Source of the DNA: CAZVQX01 sp964629735
GTDB taxonomy: Bacteria; Bacillota_I; Bacilli_A; RF39; UBA660
DNA: 43,266 bases
Direction of reading: 5' to 3'
NCBI GenBank assembly: GCA_964629735.1
Contig: CAZVQX010000007.1
Coordinates: forward strand, 1-43,266
Shown here: one piece after another, positions 1-8,083 of the stretch
Numbering within the stretch: the first letter of the stretch is position 1
Layout: the number at the start of each line of letters is the position of its first letter
Made by a program: the position numbers and the translations under genes
The notes under the pieces: generated by a model
What the model saw: only the letters and a program-made list of their open reading frames with translations
Told to the model about the DNA's origin: nothing
The model's database searches: none

Positions 1-2
1 TG

Positions 3-1103
3 AGTAATAGTATTGTTTTAGATAATGAACCACCTGTAATAACAATTAATGGTGATAACCCTTATGTATTATTATTAGGTACTAATTATTCTGAATTGGG
101 TGCAACTGCGATTGATAATATTGATGGAGATATTAGTTATAAAATTAATATAACAAGTAATATCAACCCCAATATAGAAGGTGTGTATGAAGTAGTATAT
201 ACAGTAAGTGACTCTACAGGTAATATAGCCACTCTAACAAAAAAAGTATATGTTGTTAAAAAAAATGTCTTTGATTTTGCTTATACTGGTTCTGTTCAAC
301 AATTTGTAGCCCCATATACTGGTGTCTATAAAGTTCAATTATGGGGAGCACAAGGTGGTGGAACATATGGTGGAAAGGGCTCATATGTCTCAGGAGAAGT
401 TAATTTTAACAAAAATGATATTATATATGTATATGTTGGTGGAACGGTGATAGGAACAACACCTGGTTATAATGGTGGTGGTTTTGCAGCTGCTTTAACC
501 TGTGGTGGCGGCTATAATGGCGGTGGCGGTGCTACTGACATAAGACTGATAGATGGAGCGTGGAATAATATAACTTCCTTACGCTCAAGATTAATTATTG
601 CTTCTGGTGGTGGTGGTGCCGGTTGTAATGATTCTAGAGGAGGTGGCCCAGGAGGGGAACTCAATGGTATTGATGGATTAGAACCTAGATTGAGTGGAAA
701 GGGTGCTACACAAACAAGAGGAGGTTATGGTGCCAATTATTCCTCTTCTGGAAAAGATGGTGTGTTCGGTCAAGGTGGTGCTGGTGGGGTATCTGGAGCT
801 GCCCATCGTAATGGCGGTGGCGGCGGCGGCGGTTACTATGGTGGTGGCGGCGGTTCAAGCTGGATTGGTAAAGGAGCCCATTCGGCTGGTAGTGGTTCAT
901 CATATATTTCAGGACACCAGGGCGTTAATTCAATAGCTGAAAATGGAATCCATACAGGTAGTAAAATTCATTATTCAGGTATTTATTTTACAAAAACTGA
1001 AATGTTCGCTGGAAACAGATCTATGCCTTCATCAGGTGGCGGAACACAGATAGGTCAATCAGGTCATGGTTATGCAAGAATTACATTATTATTAAATAAT
1101 TAA
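3..1103 (+). CDS. Surface protein fragment: Ig-like domain plus ALK-type glycine-rich domain (5' truncated by window)
   Basis: The reading frame is open from base 3 without a start, so the gene begins outside the window. An apparent TTG start at 96 lies inside the first domain and is not credible. The first ~85 visible residues look like a DUF5011/HYR-type bacterial Ig-like domain (EPPVITINGD near the beginning, then GVYEVVYTVSDSTGN), of the kind found as tandem repeats in secreted Bacillota adhesins. The remaining ~260 residues match the Gly_rich family also found in ALK/LTK receptor ectodomains: FAYTGSVQQF, then GVYKVQLWGAQGGG, then long Gly/Ser runs (GGGGGGGYYGGGGGSSWIG). The protein ends directly after GYARITLLLNN with no LPXTG or membrane anchor, so any anchor or signal is in the missing part. 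Domain calls are by pattern only. The gene is locally much richer in G+C than its surroundings because of GGN codons. Confidence 0.8.
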   Translation, partial: SNSIVLDNEPPVITINGDNPYVLLLGTNYSELGATAIDNIDGDISYKINITSNINPNIEGVYEVVYTVSDSTGNIATLTKKVYVVKKNVFDFAYTGSVQQFVAPYTGVYKVQLWGAQGGGTYGGKGSYVSGEVNFNKNDIIYVYVGGTVIGTTPGYNGGGFAAALTCGGGYNGGGGATDIRLIDGAWNNITSLRSRLIIASGGGGAGCNDSRGGGPGGELNGIDGLEPRLSGKGATQTRGGYGANYSSSGKDGVFGQGGAGGVSGAAHRNGGGGGGGYYGGGGGSSWIGKGAHSAGSGSSYISGHQGVNSIAENGIHTGSKIHYSGIYFTKTEMFAGNRSMPSSGGGTQIGQSGHGYARITLLLNN

Positions 1104-1110
1104 ATAAATA

Positions 1111-1140
1111 AAAAGTACTAACAAAATTATTAGTACTTTT
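1111..1140. terminator. Bidirectional intrinsic terminator
   Basis: An 11-bp perfect stem (AAAAGTACTAA / TTAGTACTTTT) with an 8-nt loop sits between the convergent glycine-rich gene and the HIT gene. The A and T runs at the two ends allow it to work on both strands. Confidence 0.8.
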
Positions 1141-1162
1141 TATTATGAATCAATAATTTCTA

Positions 1163-1531
1163 TTAAGTTGTTTGAATTTGATTATATATGATTTCAACAT
1201 CTTTTAATTCTGGTTCACCATTATAATAAGGAATTAAATGTAAATGAAAATGTTTAATATGTTGGGCATCACCATTATTTAATCTTAAAGTCAGGCCATC
1301 AATATTTAATGTTTTTTCTAATTGTTTTTTGACCTTTCTGGCAACATTTATGATATGTAATAAAACATCATCTTCAATATCATCGATATTCAAATAATAT
1401 TTTTTAGGTACTATAAGAACATGACCATTTTGTTCAGGATATGCATCTAAAAAAGATATAACATAATCGTCTTCATAAATAATATAAGCAGGAATTTCCT
1501 TATTAATGATTTTGGTGAATATTGTATTCAT
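1163..1531 (-). CDS. HIT family hydrolase (HinT-like)
   Basis: A 122-residue histidine-triad protein. The HφHφHφφ signature is HFHLHLI at residues 94-100, with H96 the expected catalytic histidine. The N-terminal half has the usual IF.KI...EIPA and GHVLIVPK segments. Family members hydrolyse nucleoside phosphoramidates or AMP-lysine in the cytoplasm; the specific substrate cannot be read from sequence. The start is supported by AGGAGATGATAAT just before ATG. It lies convergent to the glycine-rich gene and downstream of the yrzE-like gene, but a terminator separates it from the latter, so it is probably transcribed alone. Length is normal for the family. Confidence 0.9.
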   Translation of the reverse strand: MNTIFTKIINKEIPAYIIYEDDYVISFLDAYPEQNGHVLIVPKKYYLNIDDIEDDVLLHIINVARKVKKQLEKTLNIDGLTLRLNNGDAQHIKHFHLHLIPYYNGEPELKDVEIIYNQIQTT

Positions 1532-1554
1532 ATTATCATCTCCTAATATAATTA

Positions 1555-1589
1555 TATCAAAAAAGAAAAAAAGAGTAAAATACTCTTGG
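1555..1589 (-). terminator. Intrinsic terminator of the yrzE-like gene (minus strand)
   Basis: On the minus strand a 7-bp stem AAGAGTA / TACTCTT with a 3-nt loop (1571-1587) is followed by a T-rich run (1556-1570). A second 7-bp hairpin (TGAATAT/ATATTCA, 1590-1609) lies just before it. Confidence 0.75.
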
Positions 1590-1636
1590 TGAATATTTGC
1601 GGATATTCAATAGTATTATGATAATTAATTTAAATA

Positions 1637-2008
1637 TTATACATTTTTATGTTTAATATTTATTCCAATCATACTACCAATAATTGTTGAAATTAGTAAA
1701 ATTAAATAATATATAAAATTTTTAAGTTGTAGTTTGTGTTGAAATCCTAATAAATTGAATAATATTAACAAAATTAAAAATATTAAACCTAGTTTTAATC
1801 CTGATAACCATCCATTTTTTTCACTATGTTTGCCAATAATAAAACCACCACTAATGGTTGCTATAATTGGAATAATAAATTTTAAAATTTTAATTATTTT
1901 ATAACTAATTATATTTAAATAATTAAAAATGGTGGCAATTAAGGTTAAACCAATAATTGTTAATAAAATAATAACTAGCGGTTTAATTGATTTTTGTAAA
2001 AATAACAT
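1637..2008 (-). CDS. yrzE: TIGR04086 family (YrzE-like) membrane protein
   Basis: A 123-residue very hydrophobic protein with about four membrane segments. It shows the small-residue pattern of the TIGR04086/YrzE family: GGFIIGKHSEKNGWLSGLKLG in the middle and GSMIGINI near the C terminus. Function is unknown; it acts in the membrane. The assignment is helped by position: in Bacillus subtilis yrzE lies beside yrbG, spoVB and yrzD (comN), and the same four families follow here in the same order. It is divergent from the yrbG-like gene with 74 bp between them, which must hold both promoters. The symbol rests on synteny plus general sequence character. Confidence 0.72.
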   Translation of the reverse strand: MLFLQKSIKPLVIILLTIIGLTLIATIFNYLNIISYKIIKILKFIIPIIATISGGFIIGKHSEKNGWLSGLKLGLIFLILLILFNLLGFQHKLQLKNFIYYLILLISTIIGSMIGINIKHKNV

Positions 2009-2082
2009 ATAATATCACCTAATAAAGTTTATTCAATGTATATAAAATTATTCAAGTATCATAATTAAATAGGTGATAATTA

Positions 2083-2709
2083 ATGTATATCGATGTAATT
2101 ATAAAAACAGTGCTTCTTTATTTTTTTATTATTATAGTTTATCGAGTAATGGGAAAAAAGGAATTTGGCCAATTAAGTATTATTGATTTTATTGTCTCTA
2201 TTTTAATCGTTCAATTAACAGCTAATGTTATTGATAGTAAAGAAAAATCAGTTTTGTTAGCAATTGTTCCAATTGTAGTTTTAGTTATTGTTCAAATGTT
2301 AATTAGTTACTTTAGTTTGAAAAATAAAAAACTTCGCGATTTTATAGAGGGTGAACCGGTTGTGGTAATAAAAAATGGCCAAATAAATTTTAGTTTAATG
2401 TCGAAAATGCGTTATAATATTGATGATTTAGTTGTTCAATTAAGAGAACAAGGAATTAGCAATATTGAAGGGGTTAAACATGCAATTTTAGAAAATAATG
2501 GGAAATTATCCATTATTGATAATGTTGATTACCCATTACCGTTAATTATGGATGGACGGATTGATTATGAAGTATTAAAAGAAATACATAAAAATATTAA
2601 TTGGTTAAATAAATTACTAACGGATAAAGGGGTAAAGCTTGAGGATGTTTTTTATGCTTTTTATACAAATAATAAAATTTTTATCATAACTAAAACCGAA
2701 TTATTGTAA
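2083..2709 (+). CDS. yrbG: DUF421 membrane protein (YrbG/YetF family)
   Basis: A 208-residue protein with three N-terminal membrane helices (about residues 5-25, 35-55 and 60-78) followed by a soluble DUF421 domain. Family hallmarks are YRVMGKKEFGQLS after the first helix and the segment EGEPVVVIKNGQI, then DLVVQLREQGI around residues 118-128. The biochemical role is unknown; some relatives have been linked to spore germination or membrane stress. The start has AGGTGATAATTA before ATG. The 3' end overlaps the convergent spoVB gene by 9 bp. The neighbouring order matches B. subtilis, which supports the yrbG name. Confidence 0.88.
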   Translation: MYIDVIIKTVLLYFFIIIVYRVMGKKEFGQLSIIDFIVSILIVQLTANVIDSKEKSVLLAIVPIVVLVIVQMLISYFSLKNKKLRDFIEGEPVVVIKNGQINFSLMSKMRYNIDDLVVQLREQGISNIEGVKHAILENNGKLSIIDNVDYPLPLIMDGRIDYEVLKEIHKNINWLNKLLTDKGVKLEDVFYAFYTNNKIFIITKTELL

Positions 2710-3993
2710 AACTTTTTTAACAGCAATTATATGATGAATGGTAACAGAAACAATGTTGACTGATGTAGCAATTATTAAACCCCATAATCCAATTTTTAAA
2801 TATGATAAGATGAACAATAATATTGTTTTAATAATAATCCCATAAATAGTACCTTTCATCGCTGTTTTGGCCCTATCCATTGATTGGAGACTACTGGTTA
2901 GTGGTGTTTGTAAATAAAATAATAGAAAAATTGGTGCTAAAGCTTTTAAATAATTTGATCCGTAAGTTTTTTTATAAATAATTTTTAATAACAAATTAGG
3001 ATAAAAAATAAAAATAATAGTTGCAGGTATGCCTATTAATATTGAAAAAAATAGAGCTTGCTTTATTTTTTGTTTAGTATAATTATAATGTCCTCGAACA
3101 TAAGCATGGCTAACAGTTGGTATTAATGCATGTGATATAGCTGATGTAAAAAATGATGGCATTAATAAAAGGGGCATAACATATCCGGTAATAATTCCAT
3201 ACTCAGTTAAAATAAATTCGTGAGAATAACCGATTTTTAAAAGAACATAAGTAATAATAATTGGTTCAAAAAAGTGTCCAATATTTCCGATAATCCGACT
3301 ACCAGTAGAAGGTAGACTTATATCTAAAACCTCTTTCGTATAACTTTTATTGGGTATAAAATCTTGTTTATATATTTTAAATTTTTTTGGTAAAAATAAA
3401 AACAAAACAATAATTGAAGTTAATTCACTAAAAATATTAGCTAAAATAATAAAAGCGACAGCATATTCTATTCCTTTTTTTAAAAATAGAGGTACTCCAA
3501 TAATAATTATAATAAGCCGTATAGTATCCTCGGTTATATTTGATACAACATGTGGTATCATTTTTTCTTTTCCAAAAAAATAACTTCTTAAAATACTAGA
3601 AATACTAATAAAAGGTAATACTAGTCCAATTGCTAAAAGTGCTAAATGGGTTCTAGGTTCTTTTAAAAGGTTATAAGCGATATATTTACTAACAAAAATA
3701 AGTAAAATAATTATTATAAAATTAATAGTTAAAGAAATTGGTATGATACCAAAAACGAGTTGTTTATTATTTTTGGTATCTTCACTAACTAATTTGGAAA
3801 TGGCAATAGGCAGTCCGAATTGGGCAAGTCCGATTAATAACATAAAAGTAGGAATAATCATCATATAAAGCCCCATACCGGTTGGACCTATTAATCTGGT
3901 AATAACTATTTTAATTAATGTACTTAGTAATTTTGTAAAAAAACCGCCAATAATGAGAATAATTGTTGATTTAACAAATTTGCTCTTTTTCAT
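2701..3993 (-). CDS. spoVB: SpoVB-like polysaccharide/lipid flippase (MVF/MATE superfamily)
   Basis: A 430-residue multi-spanning membrane protein with about 12-14 helices, near the normal SpoVB length (~520 in B. subtilis) but shorter. The N-terminal segment (KSTIILIIGGFFTKLLS, then TRLIGPTGMGLYMMI) and GLPIAISKLVSE are typical of the SpoVB/MurJ-like branch. SpoVB family proteins move lipid-linked wall precursors outward; SpoVB itself acts in spore cortex formation, while paralogues act in vegetative wall synthesis. Its place between yrbG and comN is the B. subtilis arrangement. AGGAGAAAG precedes the ATG. Whether this lineage sporulates cannot be judged here, so a general wall role is possible. 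Confidence 0.88.
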   Translation of the reverse strand: MKKSKFVKSTIILIIGGFFTKLLSTLIKIVITRLIGPTGMGLYMMIIPTFMLLIGLAQFGLPIAISKLVSEDTKNNKQLVFGIIPISLTINFIIIILLIFVSKYIAYNLLKEPRTHLALLAIGLVLPFISISSILRSYFFGKEKMIPHVVSNITEDTIRLIIIIIGVPLFLKKGIEYAVAFIILANIFSELTSIIVLFLFLPKKFKIYKQDFIPNKSYTKEVLDISLPSTGSRIIGNIGHFFEPIIITYVLLKIGYSHEFILTEYGIITGYVMPLLLMPSFFTSAISHALIPTVSHAYVRGHYNYTKQKIKQALFFSILIGIPATIIFIFYPNLLLKIIYKKTYGSNYLKALAPIFLLFYLQTPLTSSLQSMDRAKTAMKGTIYGIIIKTILLFILSYLKIGLWGLIIATSVNIVSVTIHHIIAVKKVLQ

Positions 3994-4073
3994 ACTTTCT
4001 CCTTTAAAAATGATTGTTTTTAATATATAATATATATATGTGTTAAAGATTGAAAATATTTGGAGGTAATTAT

Positions 4074-4346
4074 ATGGATATTACTTTTAATTCATTAGAG
4101 GAGTTATATGAAAGAATTACTCCTGCACTACGTACTAAAGCACGTGAGATGCGACGCACCGGTTTTGAATACATTAAAGAAGAAGATATTTGGAATTATT
4201 TAAAAGAAGTAAAATGGAAAAGTTCTAATTATTTATCACTATATCAGATGGTAGATGACGTATTAAATTGTGAAAATTATAAAATAGATAGTTATTTAAA
4301 GAAAAAGTTAAATTTAAGAAATCGCCATGTATATTTTGATAATTAA
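4074..4346 (+). CDS. comN: ComN-like post-transcriptional regulator (YrzD family)
   Basis: A 90-residue soluble protein of the Post_transc_reg family. The start chosen is the ATG at 4074, which has GGAGG (4062-4066) at ideal distance; an upstream in-frame start at 4050 would lie ahead of that site. Family character is in LYERITPALRTKAREMRRTGF and the segment EEDIWNYLKEVKWK. In B. subtilis ComN interacts with DivIVA and localises comE operon mRNA to septa and poles, promoting competence. It follows spoVB exactly as in B. subtilis, but here relA comes directly after, whereas B. subtilis has secDF, recJ and apt in between. comEA, comEC and a comEB-type gene lie elsewhere in this window, so a competence role is plausible. 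Confidence 0.82.
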   Translation: MDITFNSLEELYERITPALRTKAREMRRTGFEYIKEEDIWNYLKEVKWKSSNYLSLYQMVDDVLNCENYKIDSYLKKKLNLRNRHVYFDN

Positions 4347-4366
4347 TTATTAAAAAGGTGATGTTT

Positions 4367-6532
4367 ATGATTGATAAAAGAGAAAAAATAACTTTTGAAA
4401 AATTAAGAGATAAAGTTTTAACATATAATAAAGATGATAAAGATATTGATTTAATTACAAAAGCATATCTTTTTGCTTATGAGAAGCATTTTGGAATAAA
4501 AAGATTAACTAATGAAGATTATATACAACATCCATTAAGTGTTGCTTATATTTTAACTGGTGTTTTTGCCGATGTTCCAACTATATGTGCAGCTCTATTA
4601 CATGATGTGGTTGAAGATTGTGGTGTTTCCCGAGAGGAAATAGCAGAAAAGTTTGGCAATGAAATTGCACTTCTAGTAGCTGGGGTAACTAAAATTAATA
4701 AATTAAACTTTGCCGGTGATAATGAAGCTATGATCGCTAATCATCGTAAAATAATAGTTGGCTTATCTGAAGATGTTCGCGTTATTATTATAAAATTAGC
4801 CGATCGTCTACATAATATGAGGACTTTATGGGTATTTCCTGAAGAAAAACAAAAAGAAAAAGCCAAAGAAACTTTAGATATTTTAACCCCAATCGCTCAT
4901 CGATTGGGAATGAATCAAATAAAAAGTGAATTAGAAGATTTGTCACTTCGTTATTTAAAACCAGATGTTTATTTTTCAATTGTTGAAACATTAAATCAAA
5001 CAAAGAGCGAGCGCGATTTAATTGTTAAAGAAATGATGAAAAAAGTTACTACATTATTATCAGAACACGGTATTAAACACGAAGTAAAAGGTCGCGCGAA
5101 AAGTATTTATAGTATTTATAAAAAACTTGATACCGGTCGTAAATTTAGCGATATTTATGATTTATTGGCCCTACGTGTCTTTGTTGATACAGAACAAGAA
5201 TGTTATCAAGCTTTAGGCATTTTACATTCAAAATATCGTCCAATTCCAAAACGTTTTAAAGATTTTATAGCTATGCCAAAAACCAATATGTATCAATCTT
5301 TACATACAACAGTTTTTGGAATGGATGGTAATTTGTTTGAAATTCAAATACGAACACATGAGATGGATCGAGTTGCTGAGTATGGAATTGCATCGCACTG
5401 GAGTTATAAAGAAAAAGGAACAAAACAAACAATGCAAGATGCAATGGAACAAAAATTACAATTTTTCCGCTCAATTATTGAATTAAAAACACCAGGTACT
5501 GATGATGCTGAATTTGTTGATTCAGTTAAAGAAGATGTTTTTAAAAATACAATATATGTTTTTACCCCAAATGGTGATGTTATTGAATTGCCTAAAGGCT
5601 CAACCCCAATTGATTTTGCTTATCGTGTTCATAGTGAAGTAGGGGATAAAATGGTTGGAGCAATTGTTAACGGTGGTATTGTTCCACTTGATTATGAATT
5701 AAATGATGATGACATTGTTAAAATAAATACTAATAAAAATTCAATTGGACCTAGTAAAGAATGGCTTAATATTGCTAAAACTGTTCAAGCTAAAAATAAA
5801 ATTCGTGCATTTTATAATCGAAGTGCAAAGGAGGAGAATTATAAACGTGGTGAAGAGTTAATAGCAAAAGAATTAAGAAAAAGAAAAATTTCAAATAGTG
5901 AGTTTTTTACAAATGATAATATTAATAAAATATTATCAGAATTAAAATATTCAAATATAGATGAAATATATATAAATTTAGGTAATAATAAACTACCTGT
6001 TAATCAATTAATTAATATCGTATATAGCGAAACTGAGACTAAAGAAGATATTATTTTAAGAAAAGTCCAAACTCGTGAAACTAAGAAGCCAGTTATAAAG
6101 ACTGATATCATTGTTAAAGGTATTGATGAAATAAAAGTTAATGTGGCTTCGTGTTGTAAACCTGTTCCAGGTGATCGAATTGTTGGTTATATTACAAAAG
6201 GTCATGGGATAACTGTACACCGTATGGTTTGTCCGAATGTTAGGGAAGTAGATGAGAGAATCATTGATGTAAATTGGAATGATAATATTTTAAAACAGTA
6301 TCCAACAAGTGTCATTGTACAAGCTACTAATAATGAAAATTTATTATTAAATATTATTTCTAAAACATCAAATGCACCTATTAATGTTCAAAACATTAAT
6401 GCGATTAATAAGAATGATGATTATTTATATGAAATCGTTATATTAGTTCAACAAAAAGATACACTCTTAAAATTTATTGAAGATGTTAAAATGATACCTA
6501 ATGTTATTAGAGTAGAAAGGATTATTAAATAA
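4367..6532 (+). CDS. relA: Bifunctional (p)ppGpp synthetase/hydrolase Rel
   Basis: A long RelA/SpoT homologue that makes and degrades (p)ppGpp, controlling the stringent response at the ribosome. Domains in order: HD hydrolase (HPLSVAYIL, LLHDVVED and DRLHNMRT all intact), synthetase (GRAKSIYSIYKKL, RFKDFIAMPKTNMYQSLHTT, EIQIRTHEMD), TGS (IYVFTPNGDVIELPKGSTP), a Cys-rich zinc-finger/CC segment (CCKPVPGDRIVGY, HRMVCPN) and a C-terminal ACT domain. RFKD in the synthetase matches the RXKD motif of bifunctional enzymes rather than the EXDD of monofunctional E. coli RelA. The start is placed at ATG 4367, spaced from AGGTGAT at 4355-4361; GTG 4358 and ATG 4361 are alternatives. The stop overlaps the dtd start by one base, indicating coupling. 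Confidence 0.97.
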   Translation: MIDKREKITFEKLRDKVLTYNKDDKDIDLITKAYLFAYEKHFGIKRLTNEDYIQHPLSVAYILTGVFADVPTICAALLHDVVEDCGVSREEIAEKFGNEIALLVAGVTKINKLNFAGDNEAMIANHRKIIVGLSEDVRVIIIKLADRLHNMRTLWVFPEEKQKEKAKETLDILTPIAHRLGMNQIKSELEDLSLRYLKPDVYFSIVETLNQTKSERDLIVKEMMKKVTTLLSEHGIKHEVKGRAKSIYSIYKKLDTGRKFSDIYDLLALRVFVDTEQECYQALGILHSKYRPIPKRFKDFIAMPKTNMYQSLHTTVFGMDGNLFEIQIRTHEMDRVAEYGIASHWSYKEKGTKQTMQDAMEQKLQFFRSIIELKTPGTDDAEFVDSVKEDVFKNTIYVFTPNGDVIELPKGSTPIDFAYRVHSEVGDKMVGAIVNGGIVPLDYELNDDDIVKINTNKNSIGPSKEWLNIAKTVQAKNKIRAFYNRSAKEENYKRGEELIAKELRKRKISNSEFFTNDNINKILSELKYSNIDEIYINLGNNKLPVNQLINIVYSETETKEDIILRKVQTRETKKPVIKTDIIVKGIDEIKVNVASCCKPVPGDRIVGYITKGHGITVHRMVCPNVREVDERIIDVNWNDNILKQYPTSVIVQATNNENLLLNIISKTSNAPINVQNINAINKNDDYLYEIVILVQQKDTLLKFIEDVKMIPNVIRVERIIK

Positions 6533-6975
6533 TGAAAGTTGTTATTCAAAGATCAAAAAAATCAAACGTCGTTGTTGATTCAAAAGTAACTGGTTCAATT
6601 GATCATGGTTTAGTAGTATTAGTTGGTTTTACATATGGTGATACTATTAAAGATATTGAATACATTGTTAATAAGATTATAAATATGCGTATTTTTGATG
6701 ATGAGTCCGGCGTTATGAATAAATCATTGTTAGATGTTGGTGGTAGTATTTTAAGTATTTCGCAATTTACTCTGTATGCTAATGCTAAGAAAGGGAGGCG
6801 TCCAAGTTATGTAGAGGCCTTAAATCCATCAGAGGCTGTAATTTTGTATGATCAATTTAATGAATTGCTAAAAAAAGAAAATATAAAAGTTGAAACTGGT
6901 ATTTTTGGCGCTGAAATGCAAGTTAATATTATTAATGATGGTCCGGTTACAATTATTTTAGAAAGTGGTGATTAA
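6532..6975 (+). CDS. dtd: D-aminoacyl-tRNA deacylase
   Basis: A 147-residue protein of normal length. It carries the two conserved active-site segments: SQFTLYA (residues 77-83), supplying the Thr/Gln pocket, and NDGPVTI (135-141), whose Gly-Pro pair forms the chiral proofreading motif. DTD removes D-amino acids (and glycine) mischarged onto tRNA. The ATG overlaps the last base of relA (TAATG), and the next gene starts immediately after its stop, so the three form one transcription unit. The relA-dtd pairing is conserved across Bacillota. Confidence 0.96.
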   Translation: MKVVIQRSKKSNVVVDSKVTGSIDHGLVVLVGFTYGDTIKDIEYIVNKIINMRIFDDESGVMNKSLLDVGGSILSISQFTLYANAKKGRRPSYVEALNPSEAVILYDQFNELLKKENIKVETGIFGAEMQVNIINDGPVTIILESGD

Positions 6976-8073
6976 GTGCTGAAAAAAAATTTAGATTATA
7001 AGTTAATTAATTTAACTTTAATTACAATTATAATGTTTTTATTATATAAGATGAGTAGTTTATGGTTGGGAATTATATCAACACTAATACTTATTTTTAC
7101 CCCATTTTTTATCGCTTTTATAATAGCATATACGTTATATCCAATATTAAAGTTTTTAGAACAAAAACAAATTTCCAAGACCTTTAGTATTTTGATAATT
7201 ATTATTATGTTAATTATTTTAATTGCTTTTTTTGGTCTAACCGTTGTTCCAATTTTAGTAGAACAATTAAGTAGTTTGTTTAATAATATAATTGTGTTTA
7301 TTAAAGAATTATCTTTAAAACATAATTTAGATGTTGGACCATTACAAGAAAATTTAACTTCTTTTTTCAATGATATTATTTTATCTATAAGTAAATATGT
7401 ATCAAATGGTGCAATTAATATTATAAATATGTCGTTATCATTTGTAACAAAGTCATTAATATCATTATCAGTTTCTATTTATTTTTTAATTGATATGGAT
7501 AAAATTAGAAAAAATTTTAAAAAATATTTATTAAGTAAGAAAAATAGGCATTATGAATATTTTAAAATGTTAGATGATGAACTGAAAAAGTATTTGGGTG
7601 GTTTTGTCAAAATCATGATTATTAATACAATTGTCTATACTTTAATTTATTTAATTGTTGGTCATCCAAATGCATTATTGTTAGGACTTTTAGCTGGTAT
7701 TGCCAATTTAATACCATTCTTTGGAGCAATTACAGTAAATATGTTAGCGGTTGTAACTGCAGCAGTTAATTTACCATTCCCAGGATTATTAATAAAAACA
7801 GGTATTGCGATTTTAGTAGTTTCGATTGTAGATACTTATTTAACCAACCCATTAGTTTATAAAAAAAGCAATCGTATTCATCCTATAATTGTTATTTTAG
7901 CAGCGTTTGCTGGTGGATATTTATTTGGAATTATTGGAGTTGTAATTTCAATACCGGTGGCAATCTTAATAATTACAACATATAAATTTTATCAACAAGA
8001 TATTCATATTAGAATAAATGATATGAAGAAAATAAAAAGACCAAATCGAGTAAATCGAATTAGTAAAAAATAG
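6976..8073 (+). CDS. AI-2E family (TqsA/PerM-like) membrane permease
   Basis: A 365-residue protein of the AI-2E transporter family with about seven or eight membrane helices. Typical features are the N-terminal pair of helices (KMSSLWLGIISTLILIFTPF), the amphipathic middle region, then the conserved GLLAGIANLIPFFGAIT and the Leu/Gly-rich C-terminal helices (GGYLFGIIGVVISIPVA). Family members have been proposed as autoinducer-2 exporters or Na+/H+ antiporters; substrate cannot be predicted. Translation starts at GTG 6976, directly adjoining the dtd stop, with a weak GTGGTG site upstream; the next in-frame ATG would remove the first helix. The basic C-terminal tail (KKIKRPNRVNRISKK) is cytoplasmic. 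It is co-transcribed with dtd and hisS. Confidence 0.9.
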   Translation: MLKKNLDYKLINLTLITIIMFLLYKMSSLWLGIISTLILIFTPFFIAFIIAYTLYPILKFLEQKQISKTFSILIIIIMLIILIAFFGLTVVPILVEQLSSLFNNIIVFIKELSLKHNLDVGPLQENLTSFFNDIILSISKYVSNGAINIINMSLSFVTKSLISLSVSIYFLIDMDKIRKNFKKYLLSKKNRHYEYFKMLDDELKKYLGGFVKIMIINTIVYTLIYLIVGHPNALLLGLLAGIANLIPFFGAITVNMLAVVTAAVNLPFPGLLIKTGIAILVVSIVDTYLTNPLVYKKSNRIHPIIVILAAFAGGYLFGIIGVVISIPVAILIITTYKFYQQDIHIRINDMKKIKRPNRVNRISKK

Positions 8074-8083
8074 GAGGGTTATT

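Noticed and set aside
694..936. Open frames on both strands within the glycine-rich region
   Set aside because: They are shadows of the GGN-rich coding sequence, have no ribosome site and give low-complexity products.
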